A stretch of DNA of 64,000 nucleotides, from the NCBI GenBank assembly GCA_910579735.1, contig CAJTUZ010000002.1:62001-126000 (forward strand), read 5' to 3'. Below, piece by piece: positions 50,080-59,140 of this stretch. The translations under genes were made by a program, and so were the position numbers. Source of the DNA: an uncultured Lachnospiraceae bacterium (lineage in GTDB: Bacteria; Bacillota; Clostridia; Lachnospirales; Lachnospiraceae). The notes under the pieces are model-generated. The model had not been told where the DNA came from, made no database searches, and saw nothing but the letters and a program-made list of their open reading frames with translations. Within the stretch, counting starts at the first letter, position 1; the number at the start of each line of letters is the position of its first letter.

Positions 50080-52572
50080 ATGAGTATTTACGATACCTTA
50101 AACGAGGAACAGAAGAAAGCGGTTTTTACAACGGCGGGGCCCGTGCTCGTGCTGGCGGGAGCCGGAAGCGGCAAGACGCGTGCTCTGACGCACAGGATTG
50201 CCTATCTTATGGAAGAGGAGAGCGTAGAGCCGTATCATATTATGGCGATCACGTTTACCAATAAGGCGGCCGGAGAGATGCGGGAGCGTGTGAATCAGCT
50301 GATCGGGTTTGGTTCCGAACAGGTATGGGTATCGACTTTTCATTCGACCTGTGTGCGGATTCTGCGGCGGTATATCGACAGACTCGGATATGACAACCAT
50401 TTTACGATATATGATACAGACGACCAGAAGGGCATTATGAAGGAAGTCTGTAAAAAACTTTCCATTGACACGAAGATGTTAAAAGAAAGAACGATCCTCT
50501 CGGCCATATCTTCCGCCAAAGACGAACTGATTTCGCCGGCGCAGTACGAGATGCAAAACGCGGGGAGCTTCGATTACAACGGCTCGAAGATAGCCAAAGC
50601 CTACCGGGAATATCAGGAAACGCTGCGCAAAAACAATGCGCTTGATTTTGATGATCTGATCGTGAAAACGGTGGAGCTTTTCAAAAGCTGCCCGGAAGTG
50701 CTGAATTCCTATCAGGAACGTTTCCGTTATATTATGGTAGATGAGTATCAGGATACCAACACGGCGCAGTTTGAACTGATCAGACTGCTTGCGGCCAAAT
50801 ATAACAATCTGTGCGTAGTAGGCGACGACGACCAGTCTATCTATAAGTTCAGAGGAGCCAATATCCGGAATATTCTGGATTTTGAGAAAGTATATCCGCA
50901 TGCGTGTGTGATCAAGCTCGAACAGAATTACCGCTCCACCCAGACGGTGCTTGACGCGGCGAATGCGGTGATCAAAAATAATGTCGGACGCAAAGACAAG
51001 GCGCTGTGGACACAGAAAAAAGAAGGCGTGCCGATTCATTTTAAACAGTTTGACACCGCCTTTGACGAGGCGGAGTATATTGCGGAGAATGTGCGGGAGA
51101 AAAACCGCGAAGCGAAAGCGGATTACGGCGACTGTGCGGTCTTATACCGCACGAATGCCCAGTCACGTTTATTGGAAGAACGCTTTATCATGAAAGGCAT
51201 TCCGTATCAGGTCGTGGGAGGGGTTAACTTTTATGCCAGAAAAGAGATCAAAGATATTCTGGCTTATTTAAAGACCATTGATAACGGACAGGATGACGTG
51301 GCGGTCAAAAGGATCATCAATGTGCCCAAAAGAGGCATCGGCGCAACGACGATCCTGCGCGTTCAGGAATATGCGGACGAAAGAAATATCAGTTTCTACG
51401 ACGCCCTGCGGGAGGCTGATCAGATCATGACGATCGGGAAAAGCGCTTCCAAGCTAAGGCCGTTTGTTACGATGATGCAGGCTTTCCGGAGTAAACTTGA
51501 ATTTTTTAATCTGGAAGACCTGATCAATGATATTCTGGAGACGACGGGATATGTAAAAGAACTGGAAGATTCCGATGCGGAAGACGCGGAGGACAGGATC
51601 AGCAATATCGATGAACTGATCAGTAAGGCGGCCGCTTTTGACGCGGCGCATGAAGAGACTTCCCTGAGTGGATTCTTAGAGGAGGTGGCGCTCGTTGCCG
51701 ATATCGATCAGGTAAACGATGATCACAATAAAGTATTATTGATGACGCTGCACAGCGCCAAAGGCCTGGAGTTTCCGCATGTGTATCTGGCCGGCCTGGA
51801 AGATGGCGTTTTCCCCAGTTATATGACGATCGTGTCAGATGATCCGATGGAAGTGGAAGAGGAAAGACGGCTTGCCTATGTCGGTATAACGAGGGCCAAA
51901 GACGACCTGACGATCACCTGTGCGAGACAGCGTATGGTGCGGGGAGAAACACAGTATAATCCTGTCAGCCGTTTTGTCAGAGAGATTCCGCCGCTGCTAT
52001 TGGACCATAAGGTTCCCGAAGCCGGACGCAGAAATTACCCTGATTATGAACAGGATTCCAGAGAGCACAGCTTTTTCCGGACAAAGCCGTACGGAATGGC
52101 GGATGCCGAAGACAGGCGAAAAGCCGGTGCGGCAGATGATACCGATATCGGATATCGGAGAAATCCCGATATCGGTTTCGGACACAGCGGCAGCGCGGAT
52201 ACCGTATATTCACGGGGCGGTGCAGGCAGTTATCAGAGACAGTTCGGAATAAATGCGGATCAGGTTTTTGATAAGCCGAAAGTTTCGGTGAAACCCAAAG
52301 CGGTCGTGAAGCCGAAACGGACCGCATATGAAAACCAGCCGTATATTACGCGGACGACGATGGAGATCGCGCAGCGGGCAGCGCAGGCGGATGTCTCTTC
52401 TCCTTCGGCGCTTGGATATGGACAGGGCGACAGGGTGCGGCATATGAAATACGGAGAAGGAACCGTTATGAAGGTCGAACCGGGACCGAGAGATTTCCAG
52501 GTAACGGTCGTATTTGACGAAGTCGGACAGAAAATCATGTATGCGGGTTTTGCCAAATTGAAAAAAGTTTGA
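50080..52572 (+). CDS. pcrA: ATP-dependent DNA helicase PcrA
   Basis: PcrA is an essential 3'-5' helicase in DNA repair and plasmid replication. The 830-residue protein shows the superfamily I motifs: AGAGSGKTRAL (residues 26-36), TFTNKAAGEMRER, DEYQDTN (near 225), GDDDQSIYKFRGA and LMTLHSAKGLEFPHV (about 558-572). The C-terminal 180 residues include a low-complexity Tyr/Arg/Gly linker with DTDIGYRRNPDIGFGHSG and end in a Tudor-like GDRVRHMKYGEGTV domain seen in PcrA for RNA polymerase binding. Confidence 0.96.
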   Translation: MSIYDTLNEEQKKAVFTTAGPVLVLAGAGSGKTRALTHRIAYLMEEESVEPYHIMAITFTNKAAGEMRERVNQLIGFGSEQVWVSTFHSTCVRILRRYIDRLGYDNHFTIYDTDDQKGIMKEVCKKLSIDTKMLKERTILSAISSAKDELISPAQYEMQNAGSFDYNGSKIAKAYREYQETLRKNNALDFDDLIVKTVELFKSCPEVLNSYQERFRYIMVDEYQDTNTAQFELIRLLAAKYNNLCVVGDDDQSIYKFRGANIRNILDFEKVYPHACVIKLEQNYRSTQTVLDAANAVIKNNVGRKDKALWTQKKEGVPIHFKQFDTAFDEAEYIAENVREKNREAKADYGDCAVLYRTNAQSRLLEERFIMKGIPYQVVGGVNFYARKEIKDILAYLKTIDNGQDDVAVKRIINVPKRGIGATTILRVQEYADERNISFYDALREADQIMTIGKSASKLRPFVTMMQAFRSKLEFFNLEDLINDILETTGYVKELEDSDAEDAEDRISNIDELISKAAAFDAAHEETSLSGFLEEVALVADIDQVNDDHNKVLLMTLHSAKGLEFPHVYLAGLEDGVFPSYMTIVSDDPMEVEEERRLAYVGITRAKDDLTITCARQRMVRGETQYNPVSRFVREIPPLLLDHKVPEAGRRNYPDYEQDSREHSFFRTKPYGMADAEDRRKAGAADDTDIGYRRNPDIGFGHSGSADTVYSRGGAGSYQRQFGINADQVFDKPKVSVKPKAVVKPKRTAYENQPYITRTTMEIAQRAAQADVSSPSALGYGQGDRVRHMKYGEGTVMKVEPGPRDFQVTVVFDEVGQKIMYAGFAKLKKV

Positions 52573-52709
52573 CCGGCGTGAAAAATGAAAAAAGAAAAAT
52601 AAAAAATTGGTAGTAAAAAAAAGAAATTAGTGGTATATTATATAATATAACGCAGGCGAAACGGGTAAGATACCGAAACCGTAAAAGAAAGGAAAGAGAG
52701 GATTTGGGT

Positions 52710-53018
52710 ATGAGCAGAACAGACATTAAAGAGATGAAAGAGGAAGTTTTGAATAAATTGGACGAAGTACTTGATAATACAGGAGTGAACGAGCTTTTGG
52801 GCAAGAAGAAAAAAGAAGAAGAAAACAAAAACACGCTTTTGTGGATACTGGCTGTGATCGGCGCCATTGCGGCAGTTGCAGCGATCGCCTATGCGGTATT
52901 CCGTTATATGCAGCCGGATTATCTGGATGATTTTGACGATGATTTCGATGATGATTTTGACGATGATCTGTTTGAAGACGAAGACGATACGACAGAGGAA
53001 ACATCGGAAGATAAATAG
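52710..53018 (+). CDS. Small membrane protein with an acidic C-terminal tail
   Basis: The 102-residue protein has a charged helix (residues 2-40), one membrane helix (about residues 44-66), and an acidic tail with the repeat DDFDDDFDDDFDDDLFEDED at about 74-93. It has no recognised domain. It lies between pcrA and rlmD and has its own ribosome site, AAAGAGAGGA. The acidic tail echoes, at shorter length, the much longer tract of the GH3 protein, but the proteins are not otherwise related. Confidence 0.75.
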   Translation: MSRTDIKEMKEEVLNKLDEVLDNTGVNELLGKKKKEEENKNTLLWILAVIGAIAAVAAIAYAVFRYMQPDYLDDFDDDFDDDFDDDLFEDEDDTTEETSEDK

Positions 53019-53048
53019 GTTTTACCGGATCGAAATGAGGAAATGATG

Positions 53049-53086
53049 GCGGGATGTACAAAGGACATGGTACATCCTGCTTTTAT
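53049..53086 (+). terminator. Hairpin terminator before rlmD
   Basis: GCGGGATGTAC (53049-53059) and GTACATCCTGC (53070-53080) form an 11-bp stem with one mismatch followed by TTTTATGTT. It lies 30 bases after the acidic-tail gene. Confidence 0.75.
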
Positions 53087-53112
53087 GTTATGTGAAAGGA
53101 TACGGCGCGGAA

Positions 53113-54579
53113 ATGAAAAAAGGACAGATCATAGAAGGTACAACGGAGCGGATCGACTTTCCGAACAAGGGGATCGTGGCGACAGAAGAAGGCGTATGCA
53201 TCGTGAAGAATGCGCTGCCGGGGCAGCAGATAAAATGCCGGATAGGTAAAGTGAGAAAAGGAAAAGCGGAAGGGTGTCTCCTGGAAGTGGTAAAGCATTC
53301 TGATAAGGAAACGGAAAGTCCCTGCCCGCATTTTGGCATATGCGGAAGCTGTATTTATATGTCCCTTCCTTATATGGAACAGCTTCGGATCAAGGAAGAG
53401 CAGGTTAAAAGATTATTGGAGCCTGTACTGCGTAAGCAGGGAGAATACAGTTTCGAGCCGATCAGACAAAGTCCCCGTCCATACGGTTATCGCAATAAAA
53501 TGGAGTTTACTTTCGGCGATGAGGTAAAAGATGGACCGCTTGCGCTTGGAATGCATAAGCGGGGAAGCTTTTATGATATTGTTTCGGTTACGGACTGTCA
53601 GATCATTGACGAAGATTACCGTAAGATCATAAAAGGAGTCAGGGAATATTTTGCGGCGCTGCAGGCAGATGGTGTGGACGTGCCGTTTTATCATAGAATG
53701 CGTCATACAGGGTATCTGCGCCATCTTCTGGTGCGCAGGGCGGCAAAAACAGGAGAGATTCTGATCGCGCTTGTTACGACGACGAAATGGCTGGGCGGCC
53801 GGGAGAGCGGCAGCCCGGAAAGCCTTATAAAAGAGAGCTCCCGCAAACAAAGTCTTTCCGAGAAAAAGATGCTTGAAGACTTAAAGGATCTGTTGTGCGG
53901 CCTGCCGTTAGAAGGGCAGATTGCAGGCATTCTGCATACGAAGAACGATTCCCTGGCCGATGTTGTACAAAGTGATGAGACGGTCATTTTGTATGGAAAG
54001 GATCACTTTTATGAAGAATTGCTCGGTCTGCGGTTTCAGATCACACAGTTTTCTTTTTTTCAGACGAACAGTTTCGGTGCGGAAGTTTTGTATCAAACGG
54101 CGCGCGAGTATATTGCAGACTATATGGGAAAAGAAAAAACGGTTTTTGACCTTTACAGCGGAACCGGGACAATCGCCCAGCTTATGGCGCCTGTAGCAAA
54201 GAAAGTGATCGGTGTGGAGATCGTAGAGGAAGCAGTGGAGGCAGCCAGAGAAAATGCCAGGCTAAATGGTTTGCTTAATTGTGAATTCATAGCGGGAGAT
54301 GTCCTGAAGGTGATCGATACGATAGAAGAAAAGCCTGACATGATCATCCTCGATCCGCCCCGCGATGGAATCCATCCGAAAGCGCTGCAAAAGATCATCC
54401 GCTACGGCGTCGAACATATTCTGTACATATCCTGTAAGCCGACCAGCCTTGTGCGGGATCTGGAAGTCTTTTTGGACAGCGGCTACCGGGCCGGGCGGAT
54501 AACGGCAGTGGATATGTTTCCGTTTACGGGCGGGATAGAGACGGTTGTACTTTTAACCCGGACAGACGGTGATCAGTAA
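53113..54579 (+). CDS. rlmD: 23S rRNA (uracil-5-)-methyltransferase RlmD/RlmCD
   Basis: The enzyme methylates uridine in 23S rRNA at C5. The protein of about 488 residues has an N-terminal TRAM domain (about residues 1-60), a [4Fe-4S] cysteine set CPHFGICGSC (about 68-77 from the ATG chosen), the SAM site DLYSGTGTIAQL (about 340-351) and the catalytic region LYISCKPTSLVRDL (about 436-449). Firmicutes often have one RlmCD for two sites. The ATG at 53113 and the GTG at 53092 are both possible; neither ribosome site is strong. Confidence 0.93.
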   Translation: MKKGQIIEGTTERIDFPNKGIVATEEGVCIVKNALPGQQIKCRIGKVRKGKAEGCLLEVVKHSDKETESPCPHFGICGSCIYMSLPYMEQLRIKEEQVKRLLEPVLRKQGEYSFEPIRQSPRPYGYRNKMEFTFGDEVKDGPLALGMHKRGSFYDIVSVTDCQIIDEDYRKIIKGVREYFAALQADGVDVPFYHRMRHTGYLRHLLVRRAAKTGEILIALVTTTKWLGGRESGSPESLIKESSRKQSLSEKKMLEDLKDLLCGLPLEGQIAGILHTKNDSLADVVQSDETVILYGKDHFYEELLGLRFQITQFSFFQTNSFGAEVLYQTAREYIADYMGKEKTVFDLYSGTGTIAQLMAPVAKKVIGVEIVEEAVEAARENARLNGLLNCEFIAGDVLKVIDTIEEKPDMIILDPPRDGIHPKALQKIIRYGVEHILYISCKPTSLVRDLEVFLDSGYRAGRITAVDMFPFTGGIETVVLLTRTDGDQ

Positions 54580-54609
54580 TCATAAATGAGAATCAGAAAG
54601 GATGGTATT

Positions 54610-55350
54610 ATGTTAAAAGGAAAAACAGCTATCGTAACGGGCGGCACAAGAGGGATCGGTTTTGAGATTGTCAGGAAATTTCTGCAAAACGGTGCGAAGA
54701 CCGTTTTGTTTGGTTCCAGGGAAGAGACTGTGGAGAAAGCCATAAAGGCTCTCAAAGACGAAGATCCGAAATATGAGGTGAAAGGATTCTGGCCTTCTCT
54801 TGGAGATGAAAAGGAAGTTGCGGATACTTTGGCCAAAGTACACAAAGAATACGGGCGTATCGATATCCTGGCAAACAATGCGGGCATATCGTCTTCCACG
54901 CCGTTTGAGAACTATACGGAAGAAGAGTATGAACGGGTGGCGGATCTGAATATTAAATCGGTATTTGTCTGCTCCAAGGCAGCAGTCCCCTATCTAAAAG
55001 AAACAAGGGGCGTTATCATCAATACGAGTTCCATGGTCAGCATATACGGACAGCCTTCCGGCGTTATGTATCCGACGAGCAAATTTGCAGTAAACGGTAT
55101 GACGAAGTCATTGGCAAGGGAGCTTGCGCCGTTTGGCATCCGGGTGAATGCAGTGGCGCCGGGGATTATCGAAACGGATATGGTAAAGAGTCTGCCGAAG
55201 GAAGTGATCGAACCGCTGATCCGTTCGATTCCGCTTGGACGGATCGGAAAGCCGGAAGATATTGCAAATGCGTTCCTGTTTCTGGCAAGCGCAATGGCAG
55301 ACTATGTAACAGGAGAGATTCTCTCCGTTGACGGGGCGGCAAGGTGCTGA
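54610..55350 (+). CDS. Short-chain dehydrogenase/reductase
   Basis: The 246-residue SDR has the nucleotide loop VTGGTRGIGFEIV (about residues 9-21), NNAGI (about 87-91), and the catalytic set Ser (NTSSMVS), Tyr and Lys (YPTSKFA, about 158-164). It ends with a GEILSVDGAARC C terminus as in FabG-type ketoreductases. The usual NADPH pocket Arg is not evident, so cofactor is open. The ATG at 54610 follows AGAAAGGA. It lies 31 bases after rlmD. Substrate unknown; 3-oxoacyl-ACP reductase is only one possibility. Confidence 0.9.
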   Translation: MLKGKTAIVTGGTRGIGFEIVRKFLQNGAKTVLFGSREETVEKAIKALKDEDPKYEVKGFWPSLGDEKEVADTLAKVHKEYGRIDILANNAGISSSTPFENYTEEEYERVADLNIKSVFVCSKAAVPYLKETRGVIINTSSMVSIYGQPSGVMYPTSKFAVNGMTKSLARELAPFGIRVNAVAPGIIETDMVKSLPKEVIEPLIRSIPLGRIGKPEDIANAFLFLASAMADYVTGEILSVDGAARC

Positions 55351-55446
55351 TGCCGATCGTCTGCAGATGTACAATATAGTCTTGCCACGACATGGAAACC
55401 ATAGTAAAATGTAGTGAGTAGCGATATATATGAAAAGGAGTGTGTT

Positions 55447-56013
55447 ATGAAAGAAACGACCAAAAAACTAACGTTATCCGCTATGTTTATCGCTCTTGGA
55501 CTCGTACTGCCTTTTCTGACGATGCAGATACCGCGTTTTGGCAATATGCTGTTACCGATGCATATTCCTGTATTTCTCTGCGGTCTGATCTGCGGATGGA
55601 AATATGGCGGCGCGGTCGGTTTTGTGCTCCCGCTGTTACGTTCTGTGGTTTTCGGTATGCCGGTGTTTTTTCCGGGCGCCTGCTCGATGGCCTTCGAACT
55701 GGCGACATACGGGATCGTGGCGGGACTTCTTTACGGACTGTCACGTTGGCAGTGCATACGGGCGCTTTATCGTGCGATCATAGCAGCAATGCTGGCCGGG
55801 CGTGTTGTCTGGGGACTGGTACAGGTACTGTTTCTTGGCATATCCGGCGCTGCTTTTACCTGGCAGATGTTTGCTGCAGGCGCTTTTTTGAATGCGGTTC
55901 CGGGAATTGTGGTACAGCTTATCCTGCTGCCGACGGTGATGTTAGCGCTGCACCGGACCGGGTTTGTGCATTTTCATAAACATCATGCGGTTTCCGAAAC
56001 CGCTGAGCAGTAA
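55447..56013 (+). CDS. ECF transporter S component
   Basis: The 188-residue protein has about six membrane helices and the ECF S-component start LTLSAMFIALGLVLPFLTM (about residues 8-26), with MLLPMHIPVFLCGLICGWKYG (about 33-53) as the second. These units bind a vitamin or nucleobase and share an EcfAA'T module encoded elsewhere. The next gene is a uridine-kinase-like enzyme, so the pair may import and phosphorylate a nucleoside-like vitamin or base. The ATG at 55447 follows AAAAGGAG. Confidence 0.88.
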   Translation: MKETTKKLTLSAMFIALGLVLPFLTMQIPRFGNMLLPMHIPVFLCGLICGWKYGGAVGFVLPLLRSVVFGMPVFFPGACSMAFELATYGIVAGLLYGLSRWQCIRALYRAIIAAMLAGRVVWGLVQVLFLGISGAAFTWQMFAAGAFLNAVPGIVVQLILLPTVMLALHRTGFVHFHKHHAVSETAEQ

Positions 56014-56047
56014 ACGGCGCCCACAGGCGCAGATCAAGAGGAAAGGC

Positions 56048-56635
56048 ATGAGCATCAGTATGATAGAAGCAGCAGCCGGAGCAATCATGAAAAGAATAGA
56101 TTCCCTGCCGGAAGCAGACAGGCCGTACCTGATCGCGATCGATGGAAGATGTGCGTCAGGGAAAACGACGCTTGCGGCTTTTTTGCAGGAACGGATACAG
56201 GAATGCGCCGTGGTGCATATGGATCATTTTTTCCTGCAGGATGCACAGCGGACGAAAGAGCGGCTGGCGGAACCCGGAGGGAATGTGGATTATGAAAGAG
56301 TGGAGGCGGAAGTCATACGGCCGCTGCGAAACGGGCAGGAAGCGGAATACCGTCCGTATGACTGTACCGCGAAGACTTTGGGGAAACCCAGGCGGATTGC
56401 GCCGCAGAGATATGTTTTCATAGAAGGGTCTTACAGTGCGCATCCTGCCCTGTGGGATTATTATGACCTGAAGATTTTTCTTACGACAGACGAAACGCAG
56501 CAGATGAAAAGGATACGGCACCGCGGCGGAGATGCAGCGGCGTCTGTTTTCCGGGATAGGTGGATACCGCTCGAAGAATCCTACTTTCAGGCCTGCCGGA
56601 TACGGGAGCGGTGTGATATGTGTTTTGAGACGTAA
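56048..56635 (+). CDS. Uridine kinase-like nucleoside/vitamin kinase
   Basis: The 195-residue cytoplasmic P-loop protein has IAIDGRCASGKTTLA (about residues 28-42), a VHMDHFFLQDAQRT segment (about 53-66, with the Asp of nucleoside kinases) and a region AVEV-like RRIAPQRYVFIEGSYSAHP (about 116-134). It lacks the full uracil-specific pattern, so the substrate is open. It follows the ECF S component, and an upstream frame overlaps its end, which suggests co-transcription. Confidence 0.82.
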   Translation: MSISMIEAAAGAIMKRIDSLPEADRPYLIAIDGRCASGKTTLAAFLQERIQECAVVHMDHFFLQDAQRTKERLAEPGGNVDYERVEAEVIRPLRNGQEAEYRPYDCTAKTLGKPRRIAPQRYVFIEGSYSAHPALWDYYDLKIFLTTDETQQMKRIRHRGGDAAASVFRDRWIPLEESYFQACRIRERCDMCFET

Positions 56636-56679
56636 AATATGCGAAAGAGCAAAAGATGACAGAGAAGGAGATTGTGTAT

Positions 56680-57504
56680 ATGGCACATGAAAAATTACAG
56701 CAAATAGTAGATACTTTACCGGTTATCAGTAAATTGTTCGGACATGACGTATATATTACGGTCATGGATAAAGATGCCGTTGTGGCAGGATATTCGATAC
56801 CCGATGGCGCGAGACCGAAACTCAGCGTCGGAGAAGTATTCAGTGATCCGAGCGGGGCGATGCAGTCAGTTCTAAGAAGCGGTGTATCCAAACATAACCG
56901 CCTTCCCAAAGAAGTCATGGGTGAAGTTTTTGAGGGAGAGATCGTGCCCGTTAAAGAGAACGGAGACGTGATCGGGTGCGTGATCTGCACGCATTCTGTC
57001 AGCGGAAAAGAACAGATGGCGGATATGACGGCGAGATTCCAGGAAGCGGTATACAATATCAATGATTCCATTTCGACAGTAGTCGGCGGTTTTGAGACAT
57101 TATTTAAAATGCTGACAGACATGAACGACATGACGAGCAGTGTGGAAGGCGATGTACATAATGCGGTTGAAGTGGTCAATAAGATCAGCGGCAACGCTTC
57201 CCGTTCCAATATCCTGGCATTGAATGCATCCATTGAAGCGGCCAGAAGCGGTGAACACGGACGCGGTTTTGCGGTTGTTGCAACCGAAATGGGCAAACTG
57301 GCAGGCGACAGCGGCAGTTCCGCAACGGAAATCAAGGGAACGTTGGGAACGATCACCGATCATATTGCCTCAATTATTACATCCATTAAAGATGCAAATG
57401 ATATTGCGAAAGAGCATATGGGAAATATTAACGAGATCCAGAAGACGCTGCAGGAGCTGACGACGCTTTCAGAGAAACTCAAAAAAGAGATTTCCAGTCA
57501 GTAA
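56680..57504 (+). CDS. Soluble chemotaxis signalling protein with a small N-terminal sensor domain
   Basis: The 274-residue protein has no membrane helix. Residues 1-115 look like a small PAS- or GAF-like domain, starting LQQIVDTLPVISKLFGHDVYITVMDKDAVVAGYSIP. Residues 120-274 are the chemoreceptor signalling coiled coil with SNILALNASIEAARSGEHGRGFAVVATEM (about 178-206). It is a short cytoplasmic receptor, distinct from the membrane receptor at 46.8 kb and the hydrogenase fusion at 10.5 kb. The ATG at 56680 follows GAAGGAG. Confidence 0.88.
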   Translation: MAHEKLQQIVDTLPVISKLFGHDVYITVMDKDAVVAGYSIPDGARPKLSVGEVFSDPSGAMQSVLRSGVSKHNRLPKEVMGEVFEGEIVPVKENGDVIGCVICTHSVSGKEQMADMTARFQEAVYNINDSISTVVGGFETLFKMLTDMNDMTSSVEGDVHNAVEVVNKISGNASRSNILALNASIEAARSGEHGRGFAVVATEMGKLAGDSGSSATEIKGTLGTITDHIASIITSIKDANDIAKEHMGNINEIQKTLQELTTLSEKLKKEISSQ

Positions 57505-57533
57505 ATGTCATGCATCAGAGAAAACAGGACCGT

Positions 57534-57564
57534 AAAAAAGCAGATGATATATCTGCTTTTTTTG
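57534..57564 (+). terminator. Intrinsic terminator after the soluble chemotaxis gene
   Basis: AAAAAAGCAGAT and ATCTGCTTTTTTT pair across GATAT. It is a clear hairpin with a long U run, 30 bases after the stop codon. Confidence 0.9.
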
Positions 57565-57737
57565 TATTTACCGGGTTCATCATTTATCCGTGTTTATTTT
57601 ACTGTGCCTGTGCGGCGAACATCCGTGCATACGCGTCCGGCATGGATGGATTTTCATCAATATTTAATAGAATTTTGCATGTTCCTGTGGTAAAATGTTG
57701 TCACCAACTATTGTGACAGAAAGGCAGGAGCGTCAAT

Positions 57738-58976
57738 ATGGGATTTTCAAAAGAAAAAATGAAACAGATCAGGTGGCTGATGGTGCTGGCGGCAGCGCTT
57801 ATTCTCGGTATTATTTACAGCAAGGAGCTGTTTGGCGGACTGGCCTTTATCTTTCGTATTGCCAAGCCGTTTCTGTATGGAGGAGTCATTGCATTCGTAC
57901 TGAATCTGCCTATGAAAGCGTTTGAGAATAAAGTGTTTCGGAAGTGGCGGGGAAAGGCGGCGGCGAAGCTGAAGCGTCCGCTTAGTCTGGTGCTGTCTAT
58001 CGTTGCAGTTAATTTAGTCATTACCATAGTGATCGGGACAGTCGTGCCGCAAGTGACGGCTACCGCAGCGGAAGTGGGGAAAAAGATCCCGGCCTTTGCA
58101 GAGCGTGTCATGCAGGAGCTTGATGCTCTGGCCGTTCAATATCCGGAGATCGCCGGGAAAGTGACGGAGTTAGAAGCCGTAGAGATCAATTGGGATTCTC
58201 TGGTGGATTCAGTGATCGATTTCTTGCGAAACGGTGCAGGAGATATGTTGACCTCAACAGTCAATGTGGCCAGCGGAATTATCGGCGGCATTGTCAATAT
58301 TGTGATTGCGTTTATTTTTGCATTATATATTCTGGCGCAGAAGGAGAAACTGGGCAATCAGTGTGTCCGGATCGTTTCCGCTTATCTGCCGGAGAAAGCA
58401 GGCGGGGCGATCCTGGAAGTCTGTTCCATGCTGCATAAGAATTTCAGCAATTTTATTACGGGGCAGTGTCTGGAAGCGGTTATTTTGGGCACTTTGTTTG
58501 TAGCCGCCATGACGATCTGCCGTATGCCTTATGCACTGATGATCGGCGTACTGATCGCATTTACCGCGCTGATCCCTATTGTGGGTGCTTTTATCGGCTG
58601 CGTGGTGGGCGCTTTTTTGATATTGATCGATAATCCTCTGATGGCAATGTGGTTCGTGATTATGTTCCTGGTGATCCAGCAGATCGAAGGCAACCTGATC
58701 TATCCCAAAGTTGTGGGCAATTCCGTAGGTCTGCCTTCTATCTGGGTATTGATGGCGGTCAGCCTCGGCGGCAGTCTGTTCGGTGTATCGGGCATGCTAT
58801 TCTTCATCCCGCTTCTGTCTACTGTCTATGCGCTGATCCGTAACGGCGTTAACAGACGAAACGCGGCGAAAGGAAAATATTTTCCGTTGGAAACGCAGAG
58901 CCGGGAACCCGAGGCTCCGGAAAGCGCCAAAAGCGAAACGGCAAAGAAAAAGGGACCGGATACAGCCTCAAAATAA
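57738..58976 (+). CDS. AI-2E family transporter (YtvI/TqsA-like)
   Basis: The 412-residue membrane protein has about eight helices and the family blocks VLNLPMKAFENKVF near residues 54-67, FIFALYILAQKEKLG (about 192-206) and IGVLIAFTALIPIVGAFIG (about 271-289), followed by PKVVGNSVGLPSIWVLMAVSLGGSLFGV. The family name comes from a proposed autoinducer-2 exporter, but most members have unknown cargo. The C-terminal 40 residues are charged and cytoplasmic. The start follows AAAGGCAGGAG. Confidence 0.9.
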   Translation: MGFSKEKMKQIRWLMVLAAALILGIIYSKELFGGLAFIFRIAKPFLYGGVIAFVLNLPMKAFENKVFRKWRGKAAAKLKRPLSLVLSIVAVNLVITIVIGTVVPQVTATAAEVGKKIPAFAERVMQELDALAVQYPEIAGKVTELEAVEINWDSLVDSVIDFLRNGAGDMLTSTVNVASGIIGGIVNIVIAFIFALYILAQKEKLGNQCVRIVSAYLPEKAGGAILEVCSMLHKNFSNFITGQCLEAVILGTLFVAAMTICRMPYALMIGVLIAFTALIPIVGAFIGCVVGAFLILIDNPLMAMWFVIMFLVIQQIEGNLIYPKVVGNSVGLPSIWVLMAVSLGGSLFGVSGMLFFIPLLSTVYALIRNGVNRRNAAKGKYFPLETQSREPEAPESAKSETAKKKGPDTASK

Positions 58977-58982
58977 AACATG

Positions 58983-59018
58983 ATCAACCCTCAACTATAG
59001 GTTGATTCGGTATCAACC
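58983..59018. promoter_or_regulatory. Repeated ATCAACC/GGTTGAT sites upstream of the XRE gene
   Basis: ATCAACC occurs at 58983-58989 and 59012-59018, with its complement GGTTGAT at 59000-59006. The array of one inverted and one direct copy lies in the gap between the AI-2E gene and the XRE gene and could be an operator or, for the first pair, a terminator hairpin lacking a U run. Confidence 0.4.
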
Positions 59019-59140
59019 AATGATCTCTTCACAAAAATACAAAAATGTTATACGGTTTATGTATCAGCAGGCGTTACAGGCAAAAGGCGCCGGGAAATAA
59101 ACGAAAAAGGATTGCAGATGACTGCAGAGAGGGAAAGCAT

